Source: Micavibrio aeruginosavorus_D (GTDB taxonomy: Bacteria > Pseudomonadota > Alphaproteobacteria > Micavibrionales > Micavibrionaceae). Taken from it: 64,000 nt of DNA. The position numbers and the translations under genes were made by a program. How positions within the stretch are numbered: the first letter of the stretch is position 1; each line of letters opens with the position of its first letter. The stretch covers positions 930,001-994,000 of the forward strand of contig NZ_CP195303.1 in NCBI RefSeq assembly GCF_051245535.1, read 5' to 3'. Positions 45,213 to 53,974 of the stretch are shown here, piece after piece. A model generated the notes under the pieces. It worked only from the letters and a program-made list of their open reading frames with translations. It searched no databases and had not been told where the DNA came from.

Positions 45213-45608
45213 ATGAGCACTCTTCTTTTGATCGTATCGATCATCATATCAATACCAGTAGCATGGTTTTTACTTTTGTTTTTAGCAACCTATTTGGTAC
45301 CTGCACATAAATCGGGACTAGCACTACTTAAGAAAAAACTCAGAACTTACAGTATTGACCCCAGCATCGTACCAGATCACGAATGGAAAAGAATTGTAGA
45401 GAAACATATCAACTCATCTAAAGGAATAGCTACTTTATCAAATAACCCAGAATACAAAAACTGGAGAGCCAATTTGGTGCGCGCCCTAGATAATGAAGTA
45501 GCTCTTGTACATTACTTCATAACCGAAGATATTGCCATTACAGATGAGAAAGAAGAAACATACAAAGTTTTAGAAAAGTATGGCGTATTTGATAACTCCA
45601 AAAACTAA
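45213..45608 (+). CDS. Unknown AT-rich 131-aa membrane-anchored protein between kbl and tdh
   Basis: The N-terminus is one membrane segment (LLLIVSIIISIPVAWFLLLF), followed by a charged cytoplasmic or periplasmic domain with a helical pattern (PDHEWKRIVEKHINSSKG, ITDEKEETYKVLEKYGVFDN). The base composition is clearly more AT-rich than either neighbour and codon use differs (many AGA, TTA, ATA), suggesting recent acquisition. It sits 27 bases after kbl and 10 before tdh, so it is probably cotranscribed. No family is recognised. Confidence 0.6.
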   Translation: MSTLLLIVSIIISIPVAWFLLLFLATYLVPAHKSGLALLKKKLRTYSIDPSIVPDHEWKRIVEKHINSSKGIATLSNNPEYKNWRANLVRALDNEVALVHYFITEDIAITDEKEETYKVLEKYGVFDNSKN

Positions 45609-45618
45609 GGCAAGACCC

Positions 45619-46647
45619 ATGAAATCCCTGATGAAATCCAAATCGGAACCCGGAATCTGGATGGCGGACAGCCTGCAGCCTGATATTGGCCCGAATGATG
45701 TTTTGATCCGTATTAAAAAATCCGCCATTTGCGGTACGGATTTGCACATTTACAAATGGGACCAGTGGGCGCAGAAGACCATTCCCGTGCCAATGGTCGT
45801 GGGGCATGAATATGTCGGCGTGATTGAGAAAGTCGGCACCGAGGTCAAGCACCTGAAGCAAGGGCAGCGCGTATCCGGCGAAGGGCACATCGTGTGCGGT
45901 CATTGCCGCAATTGCCGCGCGGGAAAACGCCATTTGTGCCCGAATACGCTGGGCGTGGGCGTCAACCGTCCGGGCAGTTTTGCCGAATTTCTGTCCATTC
46001 CTGCTGACAACGTCTTCCCCATTCCGGATGATATTGACGATGAATTGGCCGCCATTTTCGACCCGTTCGGAAACGCGGTTCATACGGCGTTGTCATTCGA
46101 TCTGGTCGGCGAAGATGTTTTGATTACCGGCGCTGGCCCGATCGGATGCATGGCCGTGCCTATTTGCAAACATGCCGGCGCACGCCATGTGGTGATTACC
46201 GATGTGAACCCGTACCGTCTGCAACTCGCCGAAAAAATGGGTGCGACCCGTGCGGTCAACGTCGCCACTGAAAAATTATCCGACGTCATGGCCGAGCTGG
46301 GCATGAAGGAAGGGTTCGACGTGGGACTGGAAATGTCCGGCGTTGAAAGCGCGTTCCAGCAGATGATTGGTAACATGATGAATGGCGGTAAAATCGCCCT
46401 GCTGGGTATTCCGCCCGGCGGAAAAATGGATATCGACTGGAATCAGGTGATTTTCAAAGGCCTGATTATCAAGGGCATCTATGGCCGTGAAATGTACGAA
46501 ACATGGTACAAAATGGTGTCCATGCTGCAATCCGGCCTGAACATCCGCGATGTGATTACGCACCGTTTGCCCATCGACCAGTATATTGACGGGTTCGAGG
46601 CCATGAAGTCCGGCCAGTGCGGCAAGGTTATTCTCAATTGGGACTAA
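45619..46647 (+). CDS. tdh: L-threonine 3-dehydrogenase
   Basis: Tdh oxidises threonine to 2-amino-3-ketobutyrate with NAD, supplying Kbl. The 342-aa zinc enzyme shows the catalytic-zinc residues in SAICGTDLH and VVGHEYVG, the structural-zinc cysteines CGHCRNCRAGKRHLC, and the NAD motif ITGAGPIGCMAVPICKHAGA. The start at 45619 gives the E. coli-like length; an in-frame ATG at 45580 overlaps the orphan gene and is rejected. Its end overlaps or abuts the MprF-like gene. Confidence 0.96.
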   Translation: MKSLMKSKSEPGIWMADSLQPDIGPNDVLIRIKKSAICGTDLHIYKWDQWAQKTIPVPMVVGHEYVGVIEKVGTEVKHLKQGQRVSGEGHIVCGHCRNCRAGKRHLCPNTLGVGVNRPGSFAEFLSIPADNVFPIPDDIDDELAAIFDPFGNAVHTALSFDLVGEDVLITGAGPIGCMAVPICKHAGARHVVITDVNPYRLQLAEKMGATRAVNVATEKLSDVMAELGMKEGFDVGLEMSGVESAFQQMIGNMMNGGKIALLGIPPGGKMDIDWNQVIFKGLIIKGIYGREMYETWYKMVSMLQSGLNIRDVITHRLPIDQYIDGFEAMKSGQCGKVILNWD

Positions 46648-48275
46648 TCCTTAAAAACTTCGCGTACTCTACATTGCAGCATATTGTCCCGCTGATCTTT
46701 TCGATCTTGCTGTTCTGCGGCGGGGCCATGTTGCTTGTGTCTGCCGCCCTGCCCATCGTGCCGGAAAATTTGAAATGGATCAGCCAGTTTGAACCGCTGA
46801 CCTTTATCGAACTCTCCCACATTGTCAGTGTTCTGTCGGGCTTGTTCCTGCTGTTCCTCGCCCGCGGGGTGCGGTTGCGGTTGGATGCGGCGTATTATGC
46901 CTGTATCGCCGCCCTGATCGCCGCCATCATCGCCTTGACCTTGAAGGGTCTTGAATGGAAGCAGGCGATGATGCTGGGTGCCATGCTGTTGCTGTTTATT
47001 CCCACGCGGAAATATTTCAACCGCAAGGCCTCGCTGTTCACCATGCAATTCCCGCCGGAATGGATCGCGCTGATCGCGCTGGTGCTGGCCTTGGCCACGT
47101 GGCTGGGGTTTGAAACATATAAACACGTCGAATACGCCCATGATTTATGGTGGCGTTTTTCGTACCGCGAAGACGCCCCCCGCTTCCTGCGCATGGTTCT
47201 GGTCACCGGGGCGTTTATCTTTGCCTATGCGCTGTATAATATTTTCAAGGTCGCCCGGCCCGCATTGTCACCCGCCTTGTCCGCCGCGGACCGCGCCCGT
47301 TTATACACCATTGCCCACGCGTCCAACGATTGCACCAGTTTCCTGTCCCTGATGGGTGACAAGGCTGTTTTATGGAGCGACAGCGGCAAGGCCTTTATCA
47401 TGTATGCCATGACGCCGCGTTACTGGGTTGCCATGGGTGATCCCGTTGGGGATGCGGCTGAATTTCCGGCCCTGTTGTGGAAGTTCCGGGAAAACGCCGA
47501 TCTGCACAACGCATTGGCCGTTTATTATCAGGTCTCCGACCGGCATTTGCCTTTGTATCTCGACCGCGGCCTGATCTTGCTGAAAATGGGGGAAGAGGCC
47601 CGCATCTTCCTGCCCACCTTCCACACCGATGGCGGCAAGCGGGAAAACCAGCGCAAATTACGCAACCGCATGCACCGCGATGGGTACAGCCTGCATATTA
47701 TTGAAGGGGCCGAACTGGACGCCGCGCTGCCCGCCTTGCGTGTGATTTCGGATTCATGGCTGGCCACGAAGAAGGTCAAGGAAAAGGGCTTTTCCCTCGG
47801 CTTCTTCGATGAATCCTACATCCGCTCCACCCGTGTCGCCGTGGTGAAAAAAGACGGGCGCATCTATGCCTTTGCCAATATCTGGGATTTGCAGAACCAC
47901 GAACAAATCTCGCTCGACCTGATGCGCTATGACCCGGAGGATTCACCGCCGGGCATGATGGAATATCTGTTCCTCGACACCATCTTCTGGGCCAAGGATC
48001 AGGGCTATCAATGGTTCGGGCTGGGCATGTCGCCCTTGTCGGGGATGGAGGAACACGCCCTCGCCCCGCTGTGGCATAAAATTGGCCGCACGATTTATAA
48101 GCATGGCGAAGATTTGTATAATTTCGAAGGGTTGCGCGCCTATAAATCGAAATTCGATCCGGTTTGGCGTCCGCGTTATATGGCCGTGCCGCCAACGCCG
48201 CGCATTCCCATGGTTTTGCTTGCCGTCGCCCGGATTATTTCCGGCGGTTTCCGTGGCATGTTCAAAAAACGCTGA
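46617..48275 (+). CDS. MprF-like protein, short form
   Basis: The C-terminal domain (about residues 225-530) matches the GNAT-fold synthase domain of phosphatidylglycerol aminoacyltransferases, with SLDLMRYDPEDSPPGMMEYLF and GYQWFGLGMSPLSGMEEHALAP. The N-terminal part has only about six membrane segments, so at 552 aa it is far shorter than full MprF (about 850 aa with 14 segments). It may modify membrane lipids with an amino acid, or be a lipid-binding relative. The start is uncertain: GTG at 46617, inside tdh, or TTG at 46638 with AAGG upstream. Confidence 0.75.
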   Translation: MRQGYSQLGLILKNFAYSTLQHIVPLIFSILLFCGGAMLLVSAALPIVPENLKWISQFEPLTFIELSHIVSVLSGLFLLFLARGVRLRLDAAYYACIAALIAAIIALTLKGLEWKQAMMLGAMLLLFIPTRKYFNRKASLFTMQFPPEWIALIALVLALATWLGFETYKHVEYAHDLWWRFSYREDAPRFLRMVLVTGAFIFAYALYNIFKVARPALSPALSAADRARLYTIAHASNDCTSFLSLMGDKAVLWSDSGKAFIMYAMTPRYWVAMGDPVGDAAEFPALLWKFRENADLHNALAVYYQVSDRHLPLYLDRGLILLKMGEEARIFLPTFHTDGGKRENQRKLRNRMHRDGYSLHIIEGAELDAALPALRVISDSWLATKKVKEKGFSLGFFDESYIRSTRVAVVKKDGRIYAFANIWDLQNHEQISLDLMRYDPEDSPPGMMEYLFLDTIFWAKDQGYQWFGLGMSPLSGMEEHALAPLWHKIGRTIYKHGEDLYNFEGLRAYKSKFDPVWRPRYMAVPPTPRIPMVLLAVARIISGGFRGMFKKR

Positions 48276-48283
48276 TTGATCCG

Positions 48284-48853
48284 TTACGGTTTCAAATGCG
48301 GGTTTTCGTCGCGGGCATAACCCGCAAACCGTTCACGCTGGCGCAACATCATGGCAACGGCCCGCATTCCCGCTTTATCCGCCATTTCGTGCAATGGCAT
48401 GCTCTTTTCCTCGTTGCAGAAATAAGCACCGGCAAATGTATTGGTGTCCCGCGCAAACACATCGGTTTTTTTATCCGCGGCCAGACGGCGCGCAATACCC
48501 TCAGATTTCGACTGAATGGCATAGGACAGGGCGGACACGGATGACTGCGAATAAACCGCAACAAAGGCGGCGGCATCAATTCTTTCATGCACGCACAGCA
48601 TTTTGTTGACGTTTCCATCAAGCAGCGTGTCCAGAACGATATCGAAGATGATGACATTGTCTTTACGAATGGCGTTTAACACAATCTGGTTTTTCTGGTT
48701 TTCATCCAACTGCGCTTCGCGTAACAGCGGGGCCACGTTATAAACGCGTTCATCCTCAATCGCGCTCAGAACATCAAGGAATTTTTTCTGCTGGGATTTG
48801 AATTCTTTGTAATCATTCACCAGAGAATTAAAAAATGCGCGAATTTTATTCAT
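48284..48853 (-). CDS. Unknown 189-aa protein, member 3 of a tandem trio
   Basis: It has the shared N-terminus of the trio (MNKIRAFFNSLVNDYKEFKSQQKKFLDVLSAIEDE), then a helical ankyrin-like region (NVIIFDIVLDTLLDGNVNKML; SALSYAIQSKSEGIARRLAADKKTDVF). No signal peptide is seen. It lies 64 bases downstream of member 2 in the same orientation. The stop is 8 bases from the end of the MprF-like gene on the other strand. Confidence 0.65.
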   Translation of the reverse strand: MNKIRAFFNSLVNDYKEFKSQQKKFLDVLSAIEDERVYNVAPLLREAQLDENQKNQIVLNAIRKDNVIIFDIVLDTLLDGNVNKMLCVHERIDAAAFVAVYSQSSVSALSYAIQSKSEGIARRLAADKKTDVFARDTNTFAGAYFCNEEKSMPLHEMADKAGMRAVAMMLRQRERFAGYARDENPHLKP

Positions 48854-48916
48854 GATAACCCTGTTTCATTTTTAAAAGTGGAACCTATTTCATAAACGCA
48901 CGGCAATATATTCAAT

Positions 48917-49489
48917 TTAATCCATATCCGGGCGCGGAGCCTTGGCAACCGGCGTTTCACGCTCCGCGCGGTCATATAAAATTGTGGCCACGTCGCGCAT
49001 ATTGAATCTGGCCGCCAGATCATGCGCCATGAGCCATGTCTTTGCCTCGGTCTGCGCCACCTTGTCAACGAACCGGGTGGCTTGACCCAACGGGCGCAAA
49101 AACACATCCGTCTTTTTATCCGTGGCCAGACGCAAAGCGATTTTGTTGGCCTTGTTCTGAATCGCACAATGCAGAAGCGGTAAAAAATCCGTCCCATACG
49201 GATCATACGGCCCATCAACATGCGGCAGATACACGGCGTAATTCACATCGCCACCAATCATCGCGTTCAGGGCGATTTCGAACATCTCGGCATCATCGCT
49301 CTGAATAATCTTGTCCAGCAACCGCGATGTCTGAAAGGCATCAAGAACCGCATCATTCAACACACCAGCCAGATCGTCCGCGCAAGTATCCTGCACGGCT
49401 TTCAAAGCGGTAACGAAATCTTGCTGACGTTTTTTCGTGGCCCGATATTCGTCGATTAAGTCATTAAAAAATATGCGTATTTTACGCAT
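48917..49489 (-). CDS. Unknown 190-aa protein, member 2 of a tandem trio
   Basis: It is related to the genes on either side: MRKIRIFFNDLIDEYRATKKRQQDFVTALKAVQD matches the opening of member 3. The repeat-like core has MFEIALNAMIGGDVNYAVYL and LLHCAIQNKANKIALRLATDKKTDVF. The start at 49489 overlaps the end of member 1 by 8 bases, so it is translationally coupled. An earlier in-frame start at 49540 would lie within member 1 and is less likely. Ankyrin-type protein binding is a plausible but unproven role. Confidence 0.65.
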   Translation of the reverse strand: MRKIRIFFNDLIDEYRATKKRQQDFVTALKAVQDTCADDLAGVLNDAVLDAFQTSRLLDKIIQSDDAEMFEIALNAMIGGDVNYAVYLPHVDGPYDPYGTDFLPLLHCAIQNKANKIALRLATDKKTDVFLRPLGQATRFVDKVAQTEAKTWLMAHDLAARFNMRDVATILYDRAERETPVAKAPRPDMD

Positions 49490-50051
49490 GAAAATCCTTA
49501 TTATTCCCTTTAAAATGCGCCTCCCAGGCGGTGCGTTCATTCAACGCATCAATAACGCGCACCATGCCGGCTTGCTTGGCCATTTCTTTCACTTCAAGAC
49601 CGTAGGTCTTTTCGGTTTTAAATGCCGTGCTCATATCATGTTCGATCCGTGCGGATACATCGGTTCTGCGATGTTGGACCAGCATCAGGGCCACATCTTC
49701 CGCCCCAACCTCAATCGCATAGGCCAGAACATGGACGCTGGCCGTAAACACCGCGCCACCGAAACGCACGCCATACGCGGAAAAATTTGTATCCTGAAAA
49801 CGATAATTGACGTCATGGTCGATCAACCTGCGCAACGCCACGGTAAATGTTTCGACATTGTTGCGGCGGATGATCGCCTTCACGAACTCATCCTTTTGCA
49901 TGTCGTGCAACATAACCTGTCCCAGAACACGGGATAAGGTTTGCACATCGTCATTTTCAATGGCGACGCCCAGATCTTTCACCAATTTGCGATTGGCCTG
50001 CATGTCTTTGTATTGTTGGACCAGAGCGTTAAACAAACCGCTGATATTCAT
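49482..50051 (-). CDS. Unknown 189-aa protein, member 1 of a tandem trio
   Basis: This is the first gene of the trio. It opens MNISGLFNALVQQYKDMQANRK and shares the pattern of the others: VETFTVALRRLIDHDVNYRF, VLAYAIEVGAEDVALMLVQHRRTDV and a C-terminal helix KEMAKQAGMVRVIDALNER. The start at 50051 is chosen because it matches the homologous N-termini; the frame extends upstream to 50189 through unrelated sequence. hmgA diverges from it 178 bases away. No known family is assigned beyond an ankyrin-like helical pattern. Confidence 0.65.
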   Translation of the reverse strand: MNISGLFNALVQQYKDMQANRKLVKDLGVAIENDDVQTLSRVLGQVMLHDMQKDEFVKAIIRRNNVETFTVALRRLIDHDVNYRFQDTNFSAYGVRFGGAVFTASVHVLAYAIEVGAEDVALMLVQHRRTDVSARIEHDMSTAFKTEKTYGLEVKEMAKQAGMVRVIDALNERTAWEAHFKGNNKDFHA

Positions 50052-50229
50052 GATTTTTCTACTCCCATCCCTGTACATGGTACATAATTCCATAAACCCC
50101 ACCCCACACCCTGTCAAACATGATAAATATGGTAAATATATCAATGGATTAGAGCCGTGTGCGTTTTTGCTGTATCCTGTTTCCCGCATGAAAAACCCAC
50201 AGAAAAGTCAATAACAGGAAGGTCCGCAC

Positions 50230-51543
50230 ATGACCGCACACGACCCGCAATATATGTCCGGCTTTGGCAATGAGTTCGCGAGCGAAGCCCTGCCCGGCGC
50301 GTTGCCCGAGGGCCAGAACTCACCGCAGAAACCAGCCTATGGCCTGTATGCCGAACAATTGACGGGGTCGCCTTTTACCGCGCCGCGCGCCACGAACAAG
50401 CGTAGCTGGCTGTACCGCATCCTGCCCTCCGTCTGTCACAAGCCGTATGAGGCGTACAAACATCCGACCTTGTTCAGCACCCCGTTCAACGGCACCGACA
50501 CGCCGTCCAGCCAGTTGCGATGGGACCCGCACCCGATCCCCGCCAAGGGCGTCGATTGGGTCGACAGCCTGTTCACCATTGCGGGCAATGGTGATGCGGA
50601 TTCATGGTCTGGTCTGGCCGTTCATTTGTATGCGTGCAACGCGGCCATGCATAACCGCTTCTTCTATAACGCCGATGGCGAAATGCTGATTGTGCCGCAA
50701 CAGGGCACGTTGCGCCTGAAAACCGAAATGGGCCTGATTGATTGCGCCCCCGGTGAGATCGCAGTCATTCCCCGCGGCATTAAATTTGCCGTTGATTTGC
50801 CTACGGGGGCTGCGCGCGGTTATGTGTGCGAAAACTATGGCCAGCCGTTCCAGTTGCCCGACCTTGGCCCCATTGGTGCCAACGGTCTGGCCAACCCGCG
50901 CGATTTTCTGAGCCCCGTTGCGTGGTATGAGGACAAAGAAGGCGATTACGAAGTCATCGCCAAATTCTGCGGTAAAACATGGCGCGCCGATTACACCCAT
51001 TCGGTGTTGAACGTCGTGGCATGGCATGGCAATTATGCGCCATACAAATATGATCTGAAAAACTTCAACACCATCAATTCGGTGTCGTTCGACCACCCGG
51101 ACCCGTCTATCTTCACCGTCCTGACGTCGCCATCCCATCCGGCAGGTACGGCGAATGTTGATTTTGTCATTTTCCCACCGCGCTGGATGGTGGCCGAAAA
51201 CACCTTCCGCCCGCCCTATTTCCATCGCAATTTGATGAGCGAATTTATGGGCCTGATCTTCGGCGTCTATGACGGCAAGGAATCCGAAGAAGGCGGTGAA
51301 TTCGCTCCCGGCGGCTGTTCCCTGCACAATTGCATGTGCGGCCACGGCCCCGATGCCGATGTGGTGGAAAAAGCCAGCAACGCCCACCTGCAACCCGTCA
51401 AGCTGGACGGCACATTGGCCTTTATGTTCGAAAGCAAATACACCATGCGCCCAACCGAGCAGGCATTAAAGGCCAAGACATTGCAAAAAGAATATTACAA
51501 AGCGTGGGCCACCATTCCGAAATTGTTTACGGGATCAAAATAA
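50230..51543 (+). CDS. hmgA: Homogentisate 1,2-dioxygenase
   Basis: HmgA opens the ring of homogentisate to maleylacetoacetate in tyrosine and phenylalanine breakdown. The 437-aa protein has the family opening YMSGFGNEFASEALPGALP and the Fe(II) ligands in PPYFHRNLMSEFMGL (His and Glu) and CSLHNCMCGHGPD (His). The usual partners for maleylacetoacetate and fumarylacetoacetate are not in this window. R4 follows immediately. Confidence 0.97.
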   Translation: MTAHDPQYMSGFGNEFASEALPGALPEGQNSPQKPAYGLYAEQLTGSPFTAPRATNKRSWLYRILPSVCHKPYEAYKHPTLFSTPFNGTDTPSSQLRWDPHPIPAKGVDWVDSLFTIAGNGDADSWSGLAVHLYACNAAMHNRFFYNADGEMLIVPQQGTLRLKTEMGLIDCAPGEIAVIPRGIKFAVDLPTGAARGYVCENYGQPFQLPDLGPIGANGLANPRDFLSPVAWYEDKEGDYEVIAKFCGKTWRADYTHSVLNVVAWHGNYAPYKYDLKNFNTINSVSFDHPDPSIFTVLTSPSHPAGTANVDFVIFPPRWMVAENTFRPPYFHRNLMSEFMGLIFGVYDGKESEEGGEFAPGGCSLHNCMCGHGPDADVVEKASNAHLQPVKLDGTLAFMFESKYTMRPTEQALKAKTLQKEYYKAWATIPKLFTGSK

Positions 51544-51550
51544 AACATCT

Positions 51551-51618
51551 GTCATCCCCCGGTTTATCCGGGGGATCCATACCGACCTATGGATTGCCCG
51601 AGCAAGTCGGGCAATGAC
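51551..51618 (+). repeat. Intergenic palindromic repeat R4 (68 bp)
   Basis: The left arm is GTCATCCCCCGGTTTATCCG and the right arm is TTGCCCGAGCAAGTCGGGCAATGAC, around a palindromic ATCCATACCGACCTATGGAT centre. It is more diverged than R1-R3 but has the same design. It lies between hmgA and the DUF4139 gene. Confidence 0.75.
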
Positions 51619-51645
51619 GGAAGAACGTAGAGAGAAAGAGAAACC

Positions 51646-53739
51646 ATGAAAAATCTTCGCTTCGCCCTGCTGGCTTCGGCCCTGTTTCTGACCACACCCG
51701 CGTTTGCCAATGAATTGCCATTGAAACGCGCGGTGATTTCGACCAGCGGCGTGGCCCTGTATGAACATGCGGGCACGATTGAGGGCAATGCCGATATTGC
51801 TCTGCCCGTGCGGCTGGACCAAGTGGATGACGCGCTGAAAAGCCTGGTTGTCTTTGATACGCTGGGCACCATCGGCGGCGTGAATTTGCCGGGACGGCAG
51901 CCTTTGGACGAAGCCTTCCGCGATTTGCCGTTCACACAAGCCGATTTGCAATCCCCCGTCACATTGCTGAACGCGCTGAAGGGTGCGCAGGTCAACATTG
52001 ATGGCGGCATTACGGGCCGCTTGATCGGCGTGACCACAGAATCCGAAAAAACCGACGCCGGAACCATCACTCGCCACCGCGTGACGGTGATGGGCGATAC
52101 GGGCATGAAATCCGCAATCATGGAAAACCTAAACGCCGTGCAATTCACGGAAAAAGCGGTGCAGGACCAGATCACCCGCGCGCTGGAGGCCGTTTACACC
52201 AACCGTGTGAAGGATCAACGCACATTGAATGTCACGCTGAACGGCGAAGGCAAACGCGATGTGGCGCTGGCCTATCTGCAAGCCGCCCCGTTGTGGAAAA
52301 GCACCTATCGCCTCGTTCTGCCGAACGAAGGGGCCGAAGATCAAACGGCCTTGATTCAAGGCTGGGCCGTGCTGGAAAACACCACCGGACAGGATTGGAA
52401 TGACGTCGCCGTCACCATCACCTCCGGATCGCCCGTGACCTATACGCAGGCTTTGTACGAAAGCTATTACCTGCCGCGCACCGCGCTGCCCGTCAAAGTT
52501 ATAGACCGTGTTATGCCGCGTGTTGATGGCGGCACAATTGGCACCACCAACACTATCGAAAAGCGGCAGGAGCAACTGCAGAAAAAAACCATGCGGGGCG
52601 GCGCTGATGCCGAAATGCACATGCTGGCCGCCGCGCCAGCCCCCGCCATGGCGGAAATGGCGATGGACAGCGCGGCAGGGTATGGCGGCGCGGGTGAATC
52701 CTATGTCCCCACCATTGCGACACCGGACATGGCCGCCACCCAAACCGCACTGGCGGCGGAAACGGCGACCCAGATGCTGTTCACCTTCCCCACGCCCGTC
52801 ACATTGCCCGCAGGTGACAGCCTGATGGTGCCGTTTATCAGCGAGAAAATGGACGCTCAACGCCTCTATGTTTATCAACCCGAAACCAATGCCGCGCATC
52901 CCTTGGCGGCGGTGAAGGTGAAGAATGACGGCGATACGGGCCTGCCCCCCGGCATCCTGACCCTGTTCGATGGGGGCGCGCCCAATCTGGTCCATGTTGG
53001 CGATGCGGAAATGCCGCTGATCCCGGCAGGCGAAGATCGCTTTATCTCCTTCGCGCTGGATACCAAAACCAATATCGAGCAGAAGACCGAAGATGACCGC
53101 CAACTGGGCCTGATCACCATTGCCAATGGCACGTTTACCCAAAAAGTATCATGGCGCAACACCACGACCTATACGGCCAAGGCCCCGGCGAACGAAGACC
53201 GCGAAATCGTGATCGAACACCCGCGCCGCGATGGCTGGGAATTGATCATGCCAGAGGGGTATGAGGGCAAGCCGGATGTTACATCCACCCATTACCGTCT
53301 GACCCTGAACGTGAAAAAGGGCGAAAGCCAGTCACTGCCCATCACGCTGCGCCGGGATGATGCGGAAACCATGGCCCTGACCTATATGAACGAAGCCGAT
53401 CTGGATGCCCGCATGGCCGCCATGGGCAAGGATTTGCCCGCCGATCTGCGCAAGGCCATGGAACAGGTCAAAACCCTGCGCGCCGCCGTAGCCGAACAGG
53501 AAACGGCCCTGCAACAGATTGCGAATACGCGGAACCAGATCTACGCGGATCAGGAACGCCTGCGCCAAAATCTGGAAACCGTGGCGTCCAACAACAAGCT
53601 GGGCAAACGCTATTTGAAACAACTGGAAGAACAGGAAAACGCGCTGGATAAACTGGCCAGCAGCGAAGCCACGATTGAGGTCAAACTCAACGATGCGCGC
53701 AAAGCGTTGAATGATTACATTGCGACGTTGAAGTTCTAG
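51646..53739 (+). CDS. Secreted DUF4139-family protein
   Basis: The 697-aa protein has a signal peptide (MKNLRFALLASALFLTTPAFA). The core around residues 215-270 (APLWKSTYRLVLP, QGWAVLENTTGQDWNDVAVTITSGSP) matches the DUF4139 domain found in many envelope proteins. A low-complexity Ala/Met stretch lies at about residues 320-345. The last 120 residues form a coiled coil (EQVKTLRAAVAEQETALQQI; RYLKQLEEQENALDKLASSE). Its function is unknown; an envelope structural or assembly role is likely. The start at 51646 follows GAGAAAGAGAAA. Confidence 0.8.
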   Translation: MKNLRFALLASALFLTTPAFANELPLKRAVISTSGVALYEHAGTIEGNADIALPVRLDQVDDALKSLVVFDTLGTIGGVNLPGRQPLDEAFRDLPFTQADLQSPVTLLNALKGAQVNIDGGITGRLIGVTTESEKTDAGTITRHRVTVMGDTGMKSAIMENLNAVQFTEKAVQDQITRALEAVYTNRVKDQRTLNVTLNGEGKRDVALAYLQAAPLWKSTYRLVLPNEGAEDQTALIQGWAVLENTTGQDWNDVAVTITSGSPVTYTQALYESYYLPRTALPVKVIDRVMPRVDGGTIGTTNTIEKRQEQLQKKTMRGGADAEMHMLAAAPAPAMAEMAMDSAAGYGGAGESYVPTIATPDMAATQTALAAETATQMLFTFPTPVTLPAGDSLMVPFISEKMDAQRLYVYQPETNAAHPLAAVKVKNDGDTGLPPGILTLFDGGAPNLVHVGDAEMPLIPAGEDRFISFALDTKTNIEQKTEDDRQLGLITIANGTFTQKVSWRNTTTYTAKAPANEDREIVIEHPRRDGWELIMPEGYEGKPDVTSTHYRLTLNVKKGESQSLPITLRRDDAETMALTYMNEADLDARMAAMGKDLPADLRKAMEQVKTLRAAVAEQETALQQIANTRNQIYADQERLRQNLETVASNNKLGKRYLKQLEEQENALDKLASSEATIEVKLNDARKALNDYIATLKF

Positions 53740-53751
53740 CAAAACACCTTT

Positions 53752-53913
53752 GTCATTCCCGGCGGAGCGAAGAAAGCCGCAGGCTTTCTGGAGCGACGGG
53801 AAGGGAAACCAGCATGATACGTGAGCGCGCTTCTGGCGTGCTCGCTTCTTAAACTGGATCCCCGCTCGGCGTTTCGATGCACCAAATGGTGCATCTCCAC
53901 TGGTCGGGGATGA
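53752..53913 (+). repeat. Composite palindromic element R5 (about 162 bp)
   Basis: The ends are GTCATTCCCGGC and GTCGGGGATGAC, the boundaries of the R family, but the interior is longer than in the others. It contains the hairpins GATGCACCAAATGGTGCATC and GCGAGCACGCCAGAAGCGCGC-like arms (read on the minus strand). It may be a nested or fused pair. It lies between the DUF4139 gene and a terminator. Confidence 0.6.
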
Positions 53914-53933
53914 CAATGTGTGCTGTGGCCAAT

Positions 53934-53959
53934 AAAAAACCCCGGCTCATCACCGGGGC
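53934..53959 (-). terminator. Rho-independent terminator of the sodium:solute symporter
   Basis: The stem CCCCGG/CCGGGG (53940-53945 with 53953-53958) is followed on the minus strand by TTTTTTATT, 16 bases past the stop. Confidence 0.8.
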
Positions 53960-53974
53960 TTCTTATTTTATCTT

